Source: Bacteroides congonensis
GTDB lineage: Bacteria; Bacteroidota; Bacteroidia; Bacteroidales; Bacteroidaceae
DNA: 64,000 bases
Assembly: GCF_900130125.1 (NCBI RefSeq)
Contig: NZ_FQXY01000008.1
Span: 636,301-700,300, forward strand
Direction: 5' to 3'
Part shown: positions 53,039 to 61,219 of the stretch, piece after piece
Numbering within the stretch: position 1 is the first letter of the stretch
How the letters are laid out: each line of letters starts with the position of its first letter
The notes under the pieces: generated by a model
Databases searched by the model: none
The model's input: only the letters and a program-made list of their open reading frames with translations
Told to the model about the DNA's origin: nothing
Translations under genes and position numbers: made by a program

Positions 53039-53899
53039 ATGAGTAGATTAATCTATATATGTATTGTTATTTTGTTGGTAAGCGTACAAGAGTTACAAGC
53101 ACAACAGCGAGATACAATTGTGATACATGATACTGTGTATGTAGACAAGGCTGAGTTGGAATCAATGCAGGCAAAGAAGGATATTGCCGCCAATAATACA
53201 GGGCTGATTCGTATCAAGCCGATTGGACGTTATGACCGTGGTATTATCAGTTATCGTTTTATTCCCAAAAAGAAATGGATTGGCGGATTGACTTTTTCTT
53301 ATGTCAATTTTGATAGCGATGATAGCAAATTGTTGTTTTCTATATTAAAAGATTTTGATTGTAACTTTAAAACGTTTTCAGTAAATCCATTTGTCGGATA
53401 TGCACTGGCGGATAATATGATTGTCGGTATGAAATTGGGATATAGCCATACGATAGCTGATTTAGGCAATATATCACTGAATATTGACGATGATCTTGAT
53501 TTTTCTTTGGATAATATCCGCTATACGGAAGATTTACGTTCCGTCGGTGTATTCCATCGCTCTTATGTCGGACTTGACCATGGTAAACTTTTCGGCTTAT
53601 TCAATGAAACGACATTGACTTATAAGAGAGGAACCTCTAGCTTTTCTCGTGGTGAGGGAGAAGAATTTAAACGTACGGATACGACGATCAATGAGATACA
53701 TTTGGGCATTAACCCCGGATTGGCAGTGTTCATCACACAGAATGTTTGCGCGGAATTGTCTTTTGGAGTTGTCGGCTTTAAATATCGTATAGAGAAGCAG
53801 AAGAATAATTTGGGAGAAGAGGGTAAACGGAGAGATAGTGGTGCCAATTTTAAAATAAATCTCTTTAATATTAATATCGGCTTAACCTTTTGTATGTAA
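53039..53899 (+). CDS. Small outer-membrane beta-barrel protein, operon copy B
   Basis: A 286-residue paralogue of the previous gene, with a signal peptide ending VQELQAQ and a roughly 40-residue N-terminal extension (RDTIVIHDTVYVDKAELESM, with DTIVIHDTVYV typical of Bacteroidetes OmpA/OMP leaders). The barrel region carries FVGYALADNMIVGMKLGY, LNIDDDLDF and GANFKINLFNINIGLTF. The pair looks like a tandem duplication with later divergence. It overlaps the start of the following lipoprotein gene (TAATG), which indicates coupled translation. Confidence 0.76.
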   Translation: MSRLIYICIVILLVSVQELQAQQRDTIVIHDTVYVDKAELESMQAKKDIAANNTGLIRIKPIGRYDRGIISYRFIPKKKWIGGLTFSYVNFDSDDSKLLFSILKDFDCNFKTFSVNPFVGYALADNMIVGMKLGYSHTIADLGNISLNIDDDLDFSLDNIRYTEDLRSVGVFHRSYVGLDHGKLFGLFNETTLTYKRGTSSFSRGEGEEFKRTDTTINEIHLGINPGLAVFITQNVCAELSFGVVGFKYRIEKQKNNLGEEGKRRDSGANFKINLFNINIGLTFCM

Positions 53900-55518
53900 T
53901 GAAAATGCGAATCATATATAATTTGTTGCTTGTAGCTGCTATGGCCGGCTTATTGCAAGGATGTATCAAGAATGATATCGGCTATCCGCAGATAGCTTTA
54001 TCTATAACGGGCCTGCAAGTGGATGGTCAAAAGGAGAATGCAGTAATTTCTGATAGAGATCAGACTGTGACCTTGAGGTTGGAAGAGAATATTGATTTAC
54101 GAAAAGTCCGTGTGACTAAATTGTCCGTGACAGAAGGTGCGAAAAGTACACTTGCCGTACAGGATGTAATAGATTTGACTAAACCTTATGAGGTGGTTTT
54201 GTCTCTTTATCAGGAGTATCATTGGAAAGTGATGGCTCAACGGGATATAGCACGTTCGTTTAAAATGGTGAATCAAGTAGGTTTATCTGATATAAATGCT
54301 GACACTAAAATAGCTTTAGCCAGTGTTCGTAAAAATACAAAATGGAAAGATTTGGAGTTGTTGGAGCTAAAACTTGGACCGGCAGGAGCAACCTATAATG
54401 GTAAAACGGGACTACCGGCATTACAATGGACTGTTTATTCCAATTATGCTTCTGCGCAGGTAAAAGTGAAGTATCAGGACTTCTTTGAAGAAGATTGGGA
54501 ACTCCGTGTGTATCGTAAAGATAAAGATGTGGAAACCAAACGGGCAGATGGATGGGTGAATGTGGCATGGCTTTATGCAGAGGGCATTGAGGGAGCCGAC
54601 AATGGATTTGAGATTCGCGAATCTACAGCAGAAGAGTGGACCAAAGTAGATGATTCATACATAACGACAGATGGGGCCGCTTTCTCTGCACGCGTACCGC
54701 ATTTAAAAGCACAAACGACCTATGTCTGTCGTGCATATTCGGGCGGGGATTATGGTGATGAATTGACTTTTACTACGGGAACAGCTATGCAATTGCCGAA
54801 TGCTAAATTTGATGATTGGCATTTGAAGGGTAAGGTCTACAATTTTTGGTCGGAAGGCAGTGAGGAATTTTGGGGAAGTGGAAATAAAGGAGCTTCTATT
54901 CTTCGAAGTATAACGACACCGGATGAAACAAATACTTGGGATGGTAAAGCGGGAACTTCTGTTAAAATGGAATCGATTTATGCTTTGGTTAAATTTGCGG
55001 CAGGAAACTTGTTTGCCGGTTATTGGTATGGTTTTGCAGAAGGTTCTATGACAGATGGGCATTTGAAGTTTGGTCGTCCGTTTACCGAACGTCCTACGAA
55101 ACTGACCGGATATTATAAGTACACTACCGGAGCTATCAATCAAATGGATAAGGGGTCGGATAAGTATGACGAATTATATCCTCTTTTGAAAGATAAAGAT
55201 GATACTTGTATCATTTGGGTTGCTTTGGGTGATTGGGACGCTCCTATAGATATTATAACCGCCAAAACTTCGAGTAAGCGAAAGATGTTTGATCCCAATG
55301 ATTCGCATGTTATTGCCTATGGCGAATTTACTCAAGGAAAAACAATCCATAACTTTGAACGGTTTAGTGTTGAATTGGAATATCGGGACACTTATCGGGT
55401 TCCGAAATACTTGATAGTAGTATGCTCGTCCAGTAAATATGGTGATTACTTTTTCGGTAGTGACCAGAGTGTGATGTGGGTTGACGATTTTACTTTAGAG
55501 TATGATTATGATGATTAA
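53899..55518 (+). CDS. PCMD-domain surface lipoprotein 4
   Basis: A 539-residue lipoprotein (GLLQGC, Cys21). The N-terminal about 110 residues are a beta domain (PQIALSITGLQVDGQ...TVTLRLEENIDLRKVRVTKL), not DUF4493. A middle FN3-like unit follows, and then a PCMD domain from about 297: MQLPNAKFDDW, VKFAAGNLFAGYWYGF, FGRPFTERPTKLTGYYKY and the ending VVCSSSKYGDYFFGS..MWVDDFTLEY. The start at 53899 overlaps the previous stop by one base; an in-frame ATG nine bases earlier exists but overlaps more. Last gene of the six-gene operon. Confidence 0.82.
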   Translation: MKMRIIYNLLLVAAMAGLLQGCIKNDIGYPQIALSITGLQVDGQKENAVISDRDQTVTLRLEENIDLRKVRVTKLSVTEGAKSTLAVQDVIDLTKPYEVVLSLYQEYHWKVMAQRDIARSFKMVNQVGLSDINADTKIALASVRKNTKWKDLELLELKLGPAGATYNGKTGLPALQWTVYSNYASAQVKVKYQDFFEEDWELRVYRKDKDVETKRADGWVNVAWLYAEGIEGADNGFEIRESTAEEWTKVDDSYITTDGAAFSARVPHLKAQTTYVCRAYSGGDYGDELTFTTGTAMQLPNAKFDDWHLKGKVYNFWSEGSEEFWGSGNKGASILRSITTPDETNTWDGKAGTSVKMESIYALVKFAAGNLFAGYWYGFAEGSMTDGHLKFGRPFTERPTKLTGYYKYTTGAINQMDKGSDKYDELYPLLKDKDDTCIIWVALGDWDAPIDIITAKTSSKRKMFDPNDSHVIAYGEFTQGKTIHNFERFSVELEYRDTYRVPKYLIVVCSSSKYGDYFFGSDQSVMWVDDFTLEYDYDD

Positions 55519-55743
55519 TTCTTATTATAATAAAAGACTGAAGTACGAGTTTTCAAGCAAGTGATAGATTTGACGATAGCCTAGGAAGAAAAGAGTGAAA
55601 CGGTGCCGAAATGAACTAATTCGATTTCAGAACTAAACACGCACTCCAAACAAAAGTTTTCACGATTTACCCTCATACCCTCATAAATTTCTTCAAATCC
55701 TTTATTCATCGTAGCTTCAGCTATGAGAGCAGGTCATGATAGC

Positions 55744-55772
55744 ACCCTGAGAGTAACTTTTGCTCTCAGGGT
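55744..55772. terminator. Hairpin ACCCTGAGAG/CTCTCAGGGT
   Basis: A perfect 10-bp stem with a 9-base loop (TAACTTTTG), flanked by GATA/TATC that can extend it. It lacks a T-tract, so termination is uncertain; it is 225 bases past the operon's last stop. Confidence 0.6.
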
Positions 55773-55819
55773 ATTATCATCCCATCCCCCTATAAAACAT
55801 AGGATATACTAACGGGATA

Positions 55820-55999
55820 TTAACGTTATCTCTTCGGTATCCTTTCGTCAGATTACCGATATCACTAATTCGTCACGGCCGTGACAAATTCCTACCACGG
55901 CTGTGAAGAGAATCTACCATGGCCGTGACGAATAGTTACCACGGCCGTGGTGAGATAACAATACCGGTAATCTAATGAAAGAATACCGGCAGCCTAACG
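55820..55999. repeat. Four CACGGCCGTG palindromes at exact 22-bp spacing inside a long inverted repeat
   Basis: CACGGCCGTG-type palindromes are centred at 55878.5, 55900.5, 55922.5 and 55944.5 (second and third copies have one change each). They are enclosed by imperfect inverted arms, about 45 bases each (55820-55865 and 55954-55999): the left reads CGGTATCCTTTCGTCAGATTACCG and the right CGGTAATCTAATGAAAGAATACCG in parts. The 22-bp spacing is about two helical turns. Confidence 0.9.
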
Positions 56000-56256
56000 C
56001 AAGGATAAAGGCAAGATAACTAACACTTCCTTACTTCATAACTTATGTTTCCCTAAACAACATAGCCAGGGAACCCACATTAAAGCACAACGTACTGAAA
56101 TAAGTTAAACAGAATAGAAAAGATTCAAAACCGTACTGAAATGAATAAAAAACAGAATGCAGTTTTTTTTTATTAGAATATAAAATAAGGTGATATGTTT
56201 TGTCTTTCCATACACGTCACATACGCCTGTTTCCAATAATTATCGGATGTTTCCAA

Positions 56257-57105
56257 TTATCCGTTATTCCGATATGCCAGTGGACTCATCCCCACATATC
56301 GTTTAAAATACTTGCCGAAGAACGACATATTGGCAAAGTTGAGCGAGTCGGAAATTTCCTGAATGGAGAAATTGGTGGATTTCAATTGTGACTTGGCATC
56401 CATAATCACCATGCGCGAGATGATTTCTACACATGTGTTTCCCGTTACTTGTTTTACTATGGTGCAGAGGTGAGTCTGTGCTATTTTTAGCTTATCAGCA
56501 TACCATGCCACATTCCGTGTCTGATTATAATTCTGAACCACGAGTTGAGTGAAATTCTTGTATATAAGCTCCTTTTTCGATAGAAATTCTTTGGTGTTTT
56601 GCTGCCGGTTTTTGTACATGGCAGATATTCCTACATGAATATTATTATATAGATGTAAGGTGATTCCTTTGCGGGTCGGCTGGTCGAAAAAGGTATAAAG
56701 TTTTATTAGAAACAGAAAATACTCTTCTAGTAGTTTGGCTCCTTCTGTTTTTAATGAAATGACCGGTCTGCCTATTGTTACAAATAAGGTATCAACAGGA
56801 GATGGGTTTAAGCTGGTTTGTTCCAGATATTTTGATGAGAAACCACCAAAATACAATTTGGGCTCTCCACGTACATTGTGTATTTGAAGAATACTGCCCG
56901 GCATGATGGTGGCAAATTCATTGGCATGTATTGTGATACGGTTCAGGTTGACCGAAGCTTCTATTTCACCTTCCATACACAATACAAAAATCTCCGCTTT
57001 TAACCGGCAGGGAAAGTTGGTGTACAAACTAAGCAATTCCTTGCTGATCCCTGTGCCTATCACCCATTCTTCCGGTAAATCTATTTTAGGTAATTCTTTA
57101 TTCAT
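56257..57105 (-). CDS. AraC-family transcriptional regulator
   Basis: A 282-residue regulator with an N-terminal cupin-like ligand region (about 1-170; ITIHANEFATIMPGSILQIHNV) and a C-terminal double helix-turn-helix of the AraC type (SIQEISDSLNFANMSFFGKYFKRYVGMSPLAYR; quoted in part NFANMSFFGKYFKRYVGMSP). The frame opens 12 codons earlier, but MNKELPKIDL at 57105 is the more natural start. It is divergent from the calycin-like lipoprotein gene across 257 bases, the usual place for an AraC regulator and its target. The ligand cannot be inferred. Confidence 0.9.
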   Translation of the reverse strand: MNKELPKIDLPEEWVIGTGISKELLSLYTNFPCRLKAEIFVLCMEGEIEASVNLNRITIHANEFATIMPGSILQIHNVRGEPKLYFGGFSSKYLEQTSLNPSPVDTLFVTIGRPVISLKTEGAKLLEEYFLFLIKLYTFFDQPTRKGITLHLYNNIHVGISAMYKNRQQNTKEFLSKKELIYKNFTQLVVQNYNQTRNVAWYADKLKIAQTHLCTIVKQVTGNTCVEIISRMVIMDAKSQLKSTNFSIQEISDSLNFANMSFFGKYFKRYVGMSPLAYRNNG

Positions 57106-57240
57106 TGTATTTTTTCTAATCAGGCAAAGGTAACTGAACAATGGAAAATTCGACTACCTATTTCTTCCACAAAATGCGTCTATAGTTCGCATAGTTTCTT
57201 TATGGGATGAGATTGTTGAAGAAGAGGACAAAAACAGAAA

Positions 57241-57254
57241 AAATAGACCTTGTG
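57241..57254. promoter_or_regulatory. AAATAGACCTT motif between araC and calycin gene, candidate operator
   Basis: AAATAGACCTTGTG recurs almost exactly (AAATAGACCTTATG) at 58063-58076 ahead of the next gene, with a partial third copy AAATAGACT at 58042-58050. These lie only in the two intergenic regions of this regulated block; the binding protein is inferred to be the adjacent AraC regulator. Confidence 0.5.
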
Positions 57255-57362
57255 CCACTCCGTAAATAGTCGTTACTTTGCGCTATCTTTTGAGAAAAAG
57301 GCGAAGAGAATAAAAGTGGTATTCTCTTTTGTAGATAAAACCATTCACTAAAAGAGAAAGTT

Positions 57363-57896
57363 ATGAAAAGAATTTCATTTTTTATGTTTGCAATGCTGAT
57401 TGGCTCGATGAGTCTGTTTACAGCTTGTGGTGACGATGACGACGATGATACTACTCCTTCGGGAATAGTGGCTGGTACATACAGTGGTACTTTGGTTGCT
57501 AGCATAGAGGGAGAAGTAGTTGCCAACGAGGCTAAATCTCTGTCTTTGGAAAAGAATGGCGATAATGCTGTGGATGTGGTTATTAAGGATTTTACTCTAA
57601 ATGTGGTTCTTGGTAATAGTGATCCCATACCTGTGAACTTAGGTGATTTGAAAGTGGAAAAATGTACTTTGACACAGAAGGATGGAAAAACGACCTTTAG
57701 TGGTACTAAAGAGTTGAAAGGGATACAAGTCCCGTTGAGCCCTGAATTAAACATTCCTGCTGATTGTAAAGTTGATATTGTAAATGCGACAGTAAATGGT
57801 AAGAATTTGAGTTTGCCGATAGATGTAGCTGTAAGTGCAATGGATGTGGAGAACCTATTAAGTGTCAAAGTTCAATATACTGGAACGAAAAAATAA
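57363..57896 (+). CDS. Calycin-like domain lipoprotein
   Basis: A 177-residue predicted lipoprotein (MSLFTAC, Cys22) with a poly-Asp tag right after the lipidated Cys (GDDDDDDTT), then one calycin-like beta-barrel unit (GTYSGTLVASIEGE...VVIKDFTLNVV...TFSGTKELKGIQVPL). It closely resembles the N-terminal module of the next gene (shared themes VGTYDGGLKVSMNG and LRDFSF). Divergent from the AraC gene, with a hairpin after it, so it can be expressed on its own. Possibly a ligand-binding surface lipoprotein. Confidence 0.83.
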   Translation: MKRISFFMFAMLIGSMSLFTACGDDDDDDTTPSGIVAGTYSGTLVASIEGEVVANEAKSLSLEKNGDNAVDVVIKDFTLNVVLGNSDPIPVNLGDLKVEKCTLTQKDGKTTFSGTKELKGIQVPLSPELNIPADCKVDIVNATVNGKNLSLPIDVAVSAMDVENLLSVKVQYTGTKK

Positions 57897-57917
57897 AATA
57901 CAGAACATGGTTTCACG

Positions 57918-57957
57918 CAGTTTCTCATAACATTTAAACTATATTTATGAGGAACTG
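57918..57957 (+). terminator. Hairpin after the calycin-like lipoprotein gene
   Basis: CAGTTTCTCATAA and TTATGAGGAACTG form a 13-bp stem (one G-U pair) with a 14-base loop. A weak T-rich tail follows, so it may terminate or attenuate. The rest of the 304-base gap holds the AAATAGACC motifs. Confidence 0.6.
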
Positions 57958-58062
57958 TGAGAACTGTTTCTCTTACTAAACTGTTTTTATTCTCTTTACT
58001 ACCTCATGTTGGCAACTTGCCTAAGGCAAGTATAATCTAAAAAATAGACTATTTAATTCATG

Positions 58063-58090
58063 AAATAGACCTTATGTATATATAAGGTCT
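58063..58090. promoter_or_regulatory. AAATAGACCTTATG motif fused to a perfect palindrome
   Basis: AAATAGACCTTATG (58063-58076) overlaps AGACCTTAT/ATAAGGTCT, a 9-bp inverted repeat with a 6-base centre (58067-58090). It is a candidate two-fold operator 110 bases before the 681-residue lipoprotein gene. Confidence 0.5.
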
Positions 58091-58200
58091 AAGAGATTTC
58101 TTTATGCCATTTTTTAGCAAGGAAGAGTAATTATCTCTTCTTGAAAATGGACTTTTCTATTTGTAATTAACTTATTATTATTAACTTAAACAGAGTATCA

Positions 58201-60246
58201 ATGAAAAAGAATTTGTTGTGTTTATTTGTATTAATCTGCTCGGTAAGTCTATTCACGGCTTGTAGTGATGACGATCCGAAAAACACGGGCCCTGACTTTA
58301 CTATGCTTCAAGATGCGACAGTCGGCACTTACGACGGGGGCTTGAAGGTTTCCATGAACGGTGTAAACTTGACTCCGGAAGCTATATCTCAGAGAATTTT
58401 TGTAAAAGCTGAAGGAGCGGATAAAGTGGAATTGTCATTGAGAGACTTTTCATTTTTAACTTTCTCTGTAGGTGATATTGTAGTGAGCGGCATACCTTTG
58501 AGTGGTGATGAAGGACAGGTGGTTCTACAGGAAACTGCAACAACAATGAACCATGCTGTTTTGGGAAATCTGACTATCAAAGTATCAGGAACAGTAAGTA
58601 ATGAAAAAGCTAATTTAAATATCAACGTTATCCAGAAAGGTGGGAGCGTAGAGGGCGGTCCTGCTGAAGATATGGACATTGTGGTTTCATTTGACGGTAC
58701 TCGTATTTCTAAAGAAATAGATGATACGGATTATTCGGAAACACTCGTAGGTTTCTATCCGCGTTCCGCGACAGGATTTACCTGTGATTATGAAGCAGAG
58801 GGTTTTTCACTGGCTTATCCGTCTGCAACAGGTGGCATTTATTTGACTGCTGCGGGATATAATAAGATCTCAATTACAAAATTTAGTATCTCATTTCCTT
58901 ATAATCCTGAGTTGGGTACACCAACGGCTTCCAAAGCTACTCAGCCTCTTGTGGTAAATGGTGCACGGTTAATAAAGAATGTAGATGGAACTTTTTCTAT
59001 TGAGGAATTTAAAGGTACGCTTGCTGAAAATAATAAAGAAGAAGTTGAATACACAGTATCCGGTACGTGGGCTAATCAAATCCTCTCATTGAAGATAATG
59101 GTGAAATCGGCGACTTATACGGTGAATTATACCTATACATCCGAACCGGTACAGAGAACAGGTAATAAATTACTGAAGATGACTATCGATAGTAATATAA
59201 TAACTGTTCAACCTGAGATTACCGAGCAAAATGTGGTGTTCTATGTCACTCCGGGTACGACGACAGAACAATTGAAAGAATTGGTACCTACTTTTGAGGT
59301 TTCAGAGGGAGCAACACTGCTTTATAACAATGTAGAGTATGTGAAGGGGACTCCTATTGATTTCTCCGGAGAAAAGACGCAGGTAAAAGTAAAACCGGAA
59401 AAAGGAACAACACTGACTTATACTATTACCTATGATGTGATTAATGACTTTTCATTTAAGGTTGATTTTGATGCCCCGTGGGAACTGAAGAATGCCACTG
59501 ACGTTGAAACCAATAAATATCAGGAATATTATGAACCGGGAAATGGATGGGTGACATCAAATGAAGGACTGAAATATATCAAAGCGATGTATGGTACGGG
59601 AAGTACTGCTTTGTATCCACAAGCAGGCCCTTATCTGGTGACTGAAACTGACGATACTGCTACTGGCAGTGGAAAAGCGGCACGTCTTGTAACGGCTGAT
59701 ACAAAAGGAAGGTATGTATTGGTAACTGCTATTCCTAAAGTAACGTCAGGTACAGTATATAATGGAATATTCAGCGTGAATATTATGAATACCTTGCAAA
59801 GTACTCATTTCGGCAATGTATGTACCAAAGAACCAAAATCTTTTAAAGGATTTTACAAATATGCTGCCGGACCGGATTATTATCAGGCCAATACTCCTGG
59901 TGATCCCAAAAAGGCTCATGAAGTGACGCTGGATAACACTAAGACAGATGCTCCTGCAATGAATGCGGTATTATATGAGATCAAATCTTATTCTGCAGAT
60001 CATTTGGATGGAACTAATCTGTTGACATCTGACAAGATCGTGGCTATCGCTTCGGTAAAAGACGCAGGCGAACGCTCTGAGTATACTGCGTTCAACGTTA
60101 ACTTCGAGTATAAAAATGGTAAATCCTGGGATTCTTCCAAGATATATAAGTTGGCTATTGTTTGTTCGTCCAGTAAGGATGGAGATAACTTCTCGGGTGC
60201 ACCGGGTAGCGTACTCTATATTGACAATCTTGAAGTTGTATTCTAA
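58201..60246 (+). CDS. Double calycin-like/PCMD surface lipoprotein 5
   Basis: A 681-residue lipoprotein (SLFTAC, Cys21; acidic SDDDPKN tag). Two calycin-like barrels (about 35-170: VGTYDGGLKVSMNG...LSLRDFSF; about 180-315: GFYPRSATGFTCDYEAEGF...) precede a DUF5018-like linker domain (about 325-405: LLKMTIDSNIITVQPEITEQ...YTITY) and a PCMD C-terminus from about 405 (FSFKVDFDAPWELKN..., ending LAIVCSSSKDGDNFSG..LYIDNLEVVF). It combines the folds of the preceding single-barrel gene and of the operon at 46-55 kb. Followed by a good terminator. Confidence 0.82.
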   Translation: MKKNLLCLFVLICSVSLFTACSDDDPKNTGPDFTMLQDATVGTYDGGLKVSMNGVNLTPEAISQRIFVKAEGADKVELSLRDFSFLTFSVGDIVVSGIPLSGDEGQVVLQETATTMNHAVLGNLTIKVSGTVSNEKANLNINVIQKGGSVEGGPAEDMDIVVSFDGTRISKEIDDTDYSETLVGFYPRSATGFTCDYEAEGFSLAYPSATGGIYLTAAGYNKISITKFSISFPYNPELGTPTASKATQPLVVNGARLIKNVDGTFSIEEFKGTLAENNKEEVEYTVSGTWANQILSLKIMVKSATYTVNYTYTSEPVQRTGNKLLKMTIDSNIITVQPEITEQNVVFYVTPGTTTEQLKELVPTFEVSEGATLLYNNVEYVKGTPIDFSGEKTQVKVKPEKGTTLTYTITYDVINDFSFKVDFDAPWELKNATDVETNKYQEYYEPGNGWVTSNEGLKYIKAMYGTGSTALYPQAGPYLVTETDDTATGSGKAARLVTADTKGRYVLVTAIPKVTSGTVYNGIFSVNIMNTLQSTHFGNVCTKEPKSFKGFYKYAAGPDYYQANTPGDPKKAHEVTLDNTKTDAPAMNAVLYEIKSYSADHLDGTNLLTSDKIVAIASVKDAGERSEYTAFNVNFEYKNGKSWDSSKIYKLAIVCSSSKDGDNFSGAPGSVLYIDNLEVVF

Positions 60247-60273
60247 TCATTAGAGTATAAAGATAAAGAAAGA

Positions 60274-60301
60274 GGTCGTCTCAATAAAACATGAGACGGC
60301 C
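60274..60301 (+). terminator. Terminator after lipoprotein 5
   Basis: GGTCGTCTCA and TGAGACGGCC (one G-U pair) with an 8-base loop, followed by TTTTTT. Confidence 0.88.
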
Positions 60302-60341
60302 TTTTTTATGAAAAGGTAATCTTCTGATATAAATATAAAGA

Positions 60342-60380
60342 AACCGGCGAAGAATCATATAACAAGATTCTTCGCCGGTT
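60342..60380. terminator. Bidirectional terminator between convergent genes
   Basis: AACCGGCGAAGAATC and GATTCTTCGCCGGTT form a perfect 15-bp stem with a 9-base loop. It lies 31 bases past the stop of the minus-strand barrel gene. Confidence 0.88.
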
Positions 60381-60411
60381 CTTTATATATCCTTGTATAG
60401 AGGTCTACTTA

Positions 60412-61197
60412 TTAGAATGAGTAACCAAATCCTATATTTAAGTAAATAGGATACATGGCAAATGAAATCGTAGTGAAATCTTTTTTGAAGATATCATTTA
60501 GTCCCCATGTCAGGTCAGCATGTATATTTAAGTGCTTATACGCTTTCCATTCTCCACCTACTTGCAATCCCCATTGGAATTTGCGCAGATCTTCGGAGAA
60601 ATCATAAGTTGCAATATTATCCCCGGTGAAATTCACCCGGTCGCCGGTAGCGTCCGGCGAGCGCAGGTGTCCTTCATAAACATGGCCTGAAAAGTCTTTC
60701 TCAATCATATATGAGAAATAAGGGCCTGCAACGAGTTTCCACCGGTCACTGATTCTGTAGTTAGCAAGGACAGGTACAGTCAAAAGGGACATTTTTACTT
60801 TGGTCTTGACCCCACCTGTCCAAAGTCCTTCTACCTTTCCGCCTGTTTCATTAAAGATCTCCATGCCATAGTTCTTTACCGTAGCTTCGGTAGTCATATT
60901 TTTGTTGTCGAGACGGAGTCCTAAGCTGACTCCCCACTTTTTTTGCACGTCTATCCATTTGGTAATATTCGCTTCCAGGGTGATGGCAAGCCCGGGAGAG
61001 TAGCTGTCGATGCTTCTGATCTCTTTAGGAAGAGGGAGAGGGGCAGTCCCACCTATGTTCACACCCGCTTTGAATTGATAATCTAACCCATGAAGCGAAG
61101 ACCATAAAAGCCCTTTGTGTTCATTAGATGATTGTGCATTGATTTGGCCGATGCCGAAAAAAAACATAGCTAAACTAGCCAATATATATTTTTTCAT
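60412..61197 (-). CDS. Outer-membrane beta-barrel protein (porin family)
   Basis: A 261-residue protein with a signal peptide (KYILASLAMFFFGIGQINAQ). The remainder alternates beta strands typical of a PorT/OmpW-like eight-strand barrel (GVNIGGTAPLPLP, LLTVPVLANYRISDRWKLVAGPYFSYM, FQWGLQVGGEWKAYKHLNIHADL) and ends YLNIGFGYSF with a terminal Phe, the BAM-recognition signal. Pairs with the PCMD lipoprotein gene 22 bases upstream, echoing the barrel-lipoprotein pairing in the large operon. Confidence 0.83.
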   Translation of the reverse strand: MKKYILASLAMFFFGIGQINAQSSNEHKGLLWSSLHGLDYQFKAGVNIGGTAPLPLPKEIRSIDSYSPGLAITLEANITKWIDVQKKWGVSLGLRLDNKNMTTEATVKNYGMEIFNETGGKVEGLWTGGVKTKVKMSLLTVPVLANYRISDRWKLVAGPYFSYMIEKDFSGHVYEGHLRSPDATGDRVNFTGDNIATYDFSEDLRKFQWGLQVGGEWKAYKHLNIHADLTWGLNDIFKKDFTTISFAMYPIYLNIGFGYSF

Positions 61198-61219
61198 ATA
61201 TAAATTACTTTTTAAATTA

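Larger units (their letters stand above)
55519..56256. other. Long intergenic region with composite palindromes, no gene seen
   Basis: 738 bases between the PCMD operon and the AraC gene. It holds a hairpin (55744-55772), a doubled ACCCTCAT motif near 55672-55689, the 22-bp-phased palindromes within a long inverted repeat (55820-55999) and AT-rich tracts. No coding frame of convincing quality is visible on either strand. Confidence 0.75.

Noticed and set aside
55820..55999. CRISPR array
   Set aside because: Units are 22 bases in total with a 10-base palindrome, leaving no room for spacers of normal size, and no cas gene is near.
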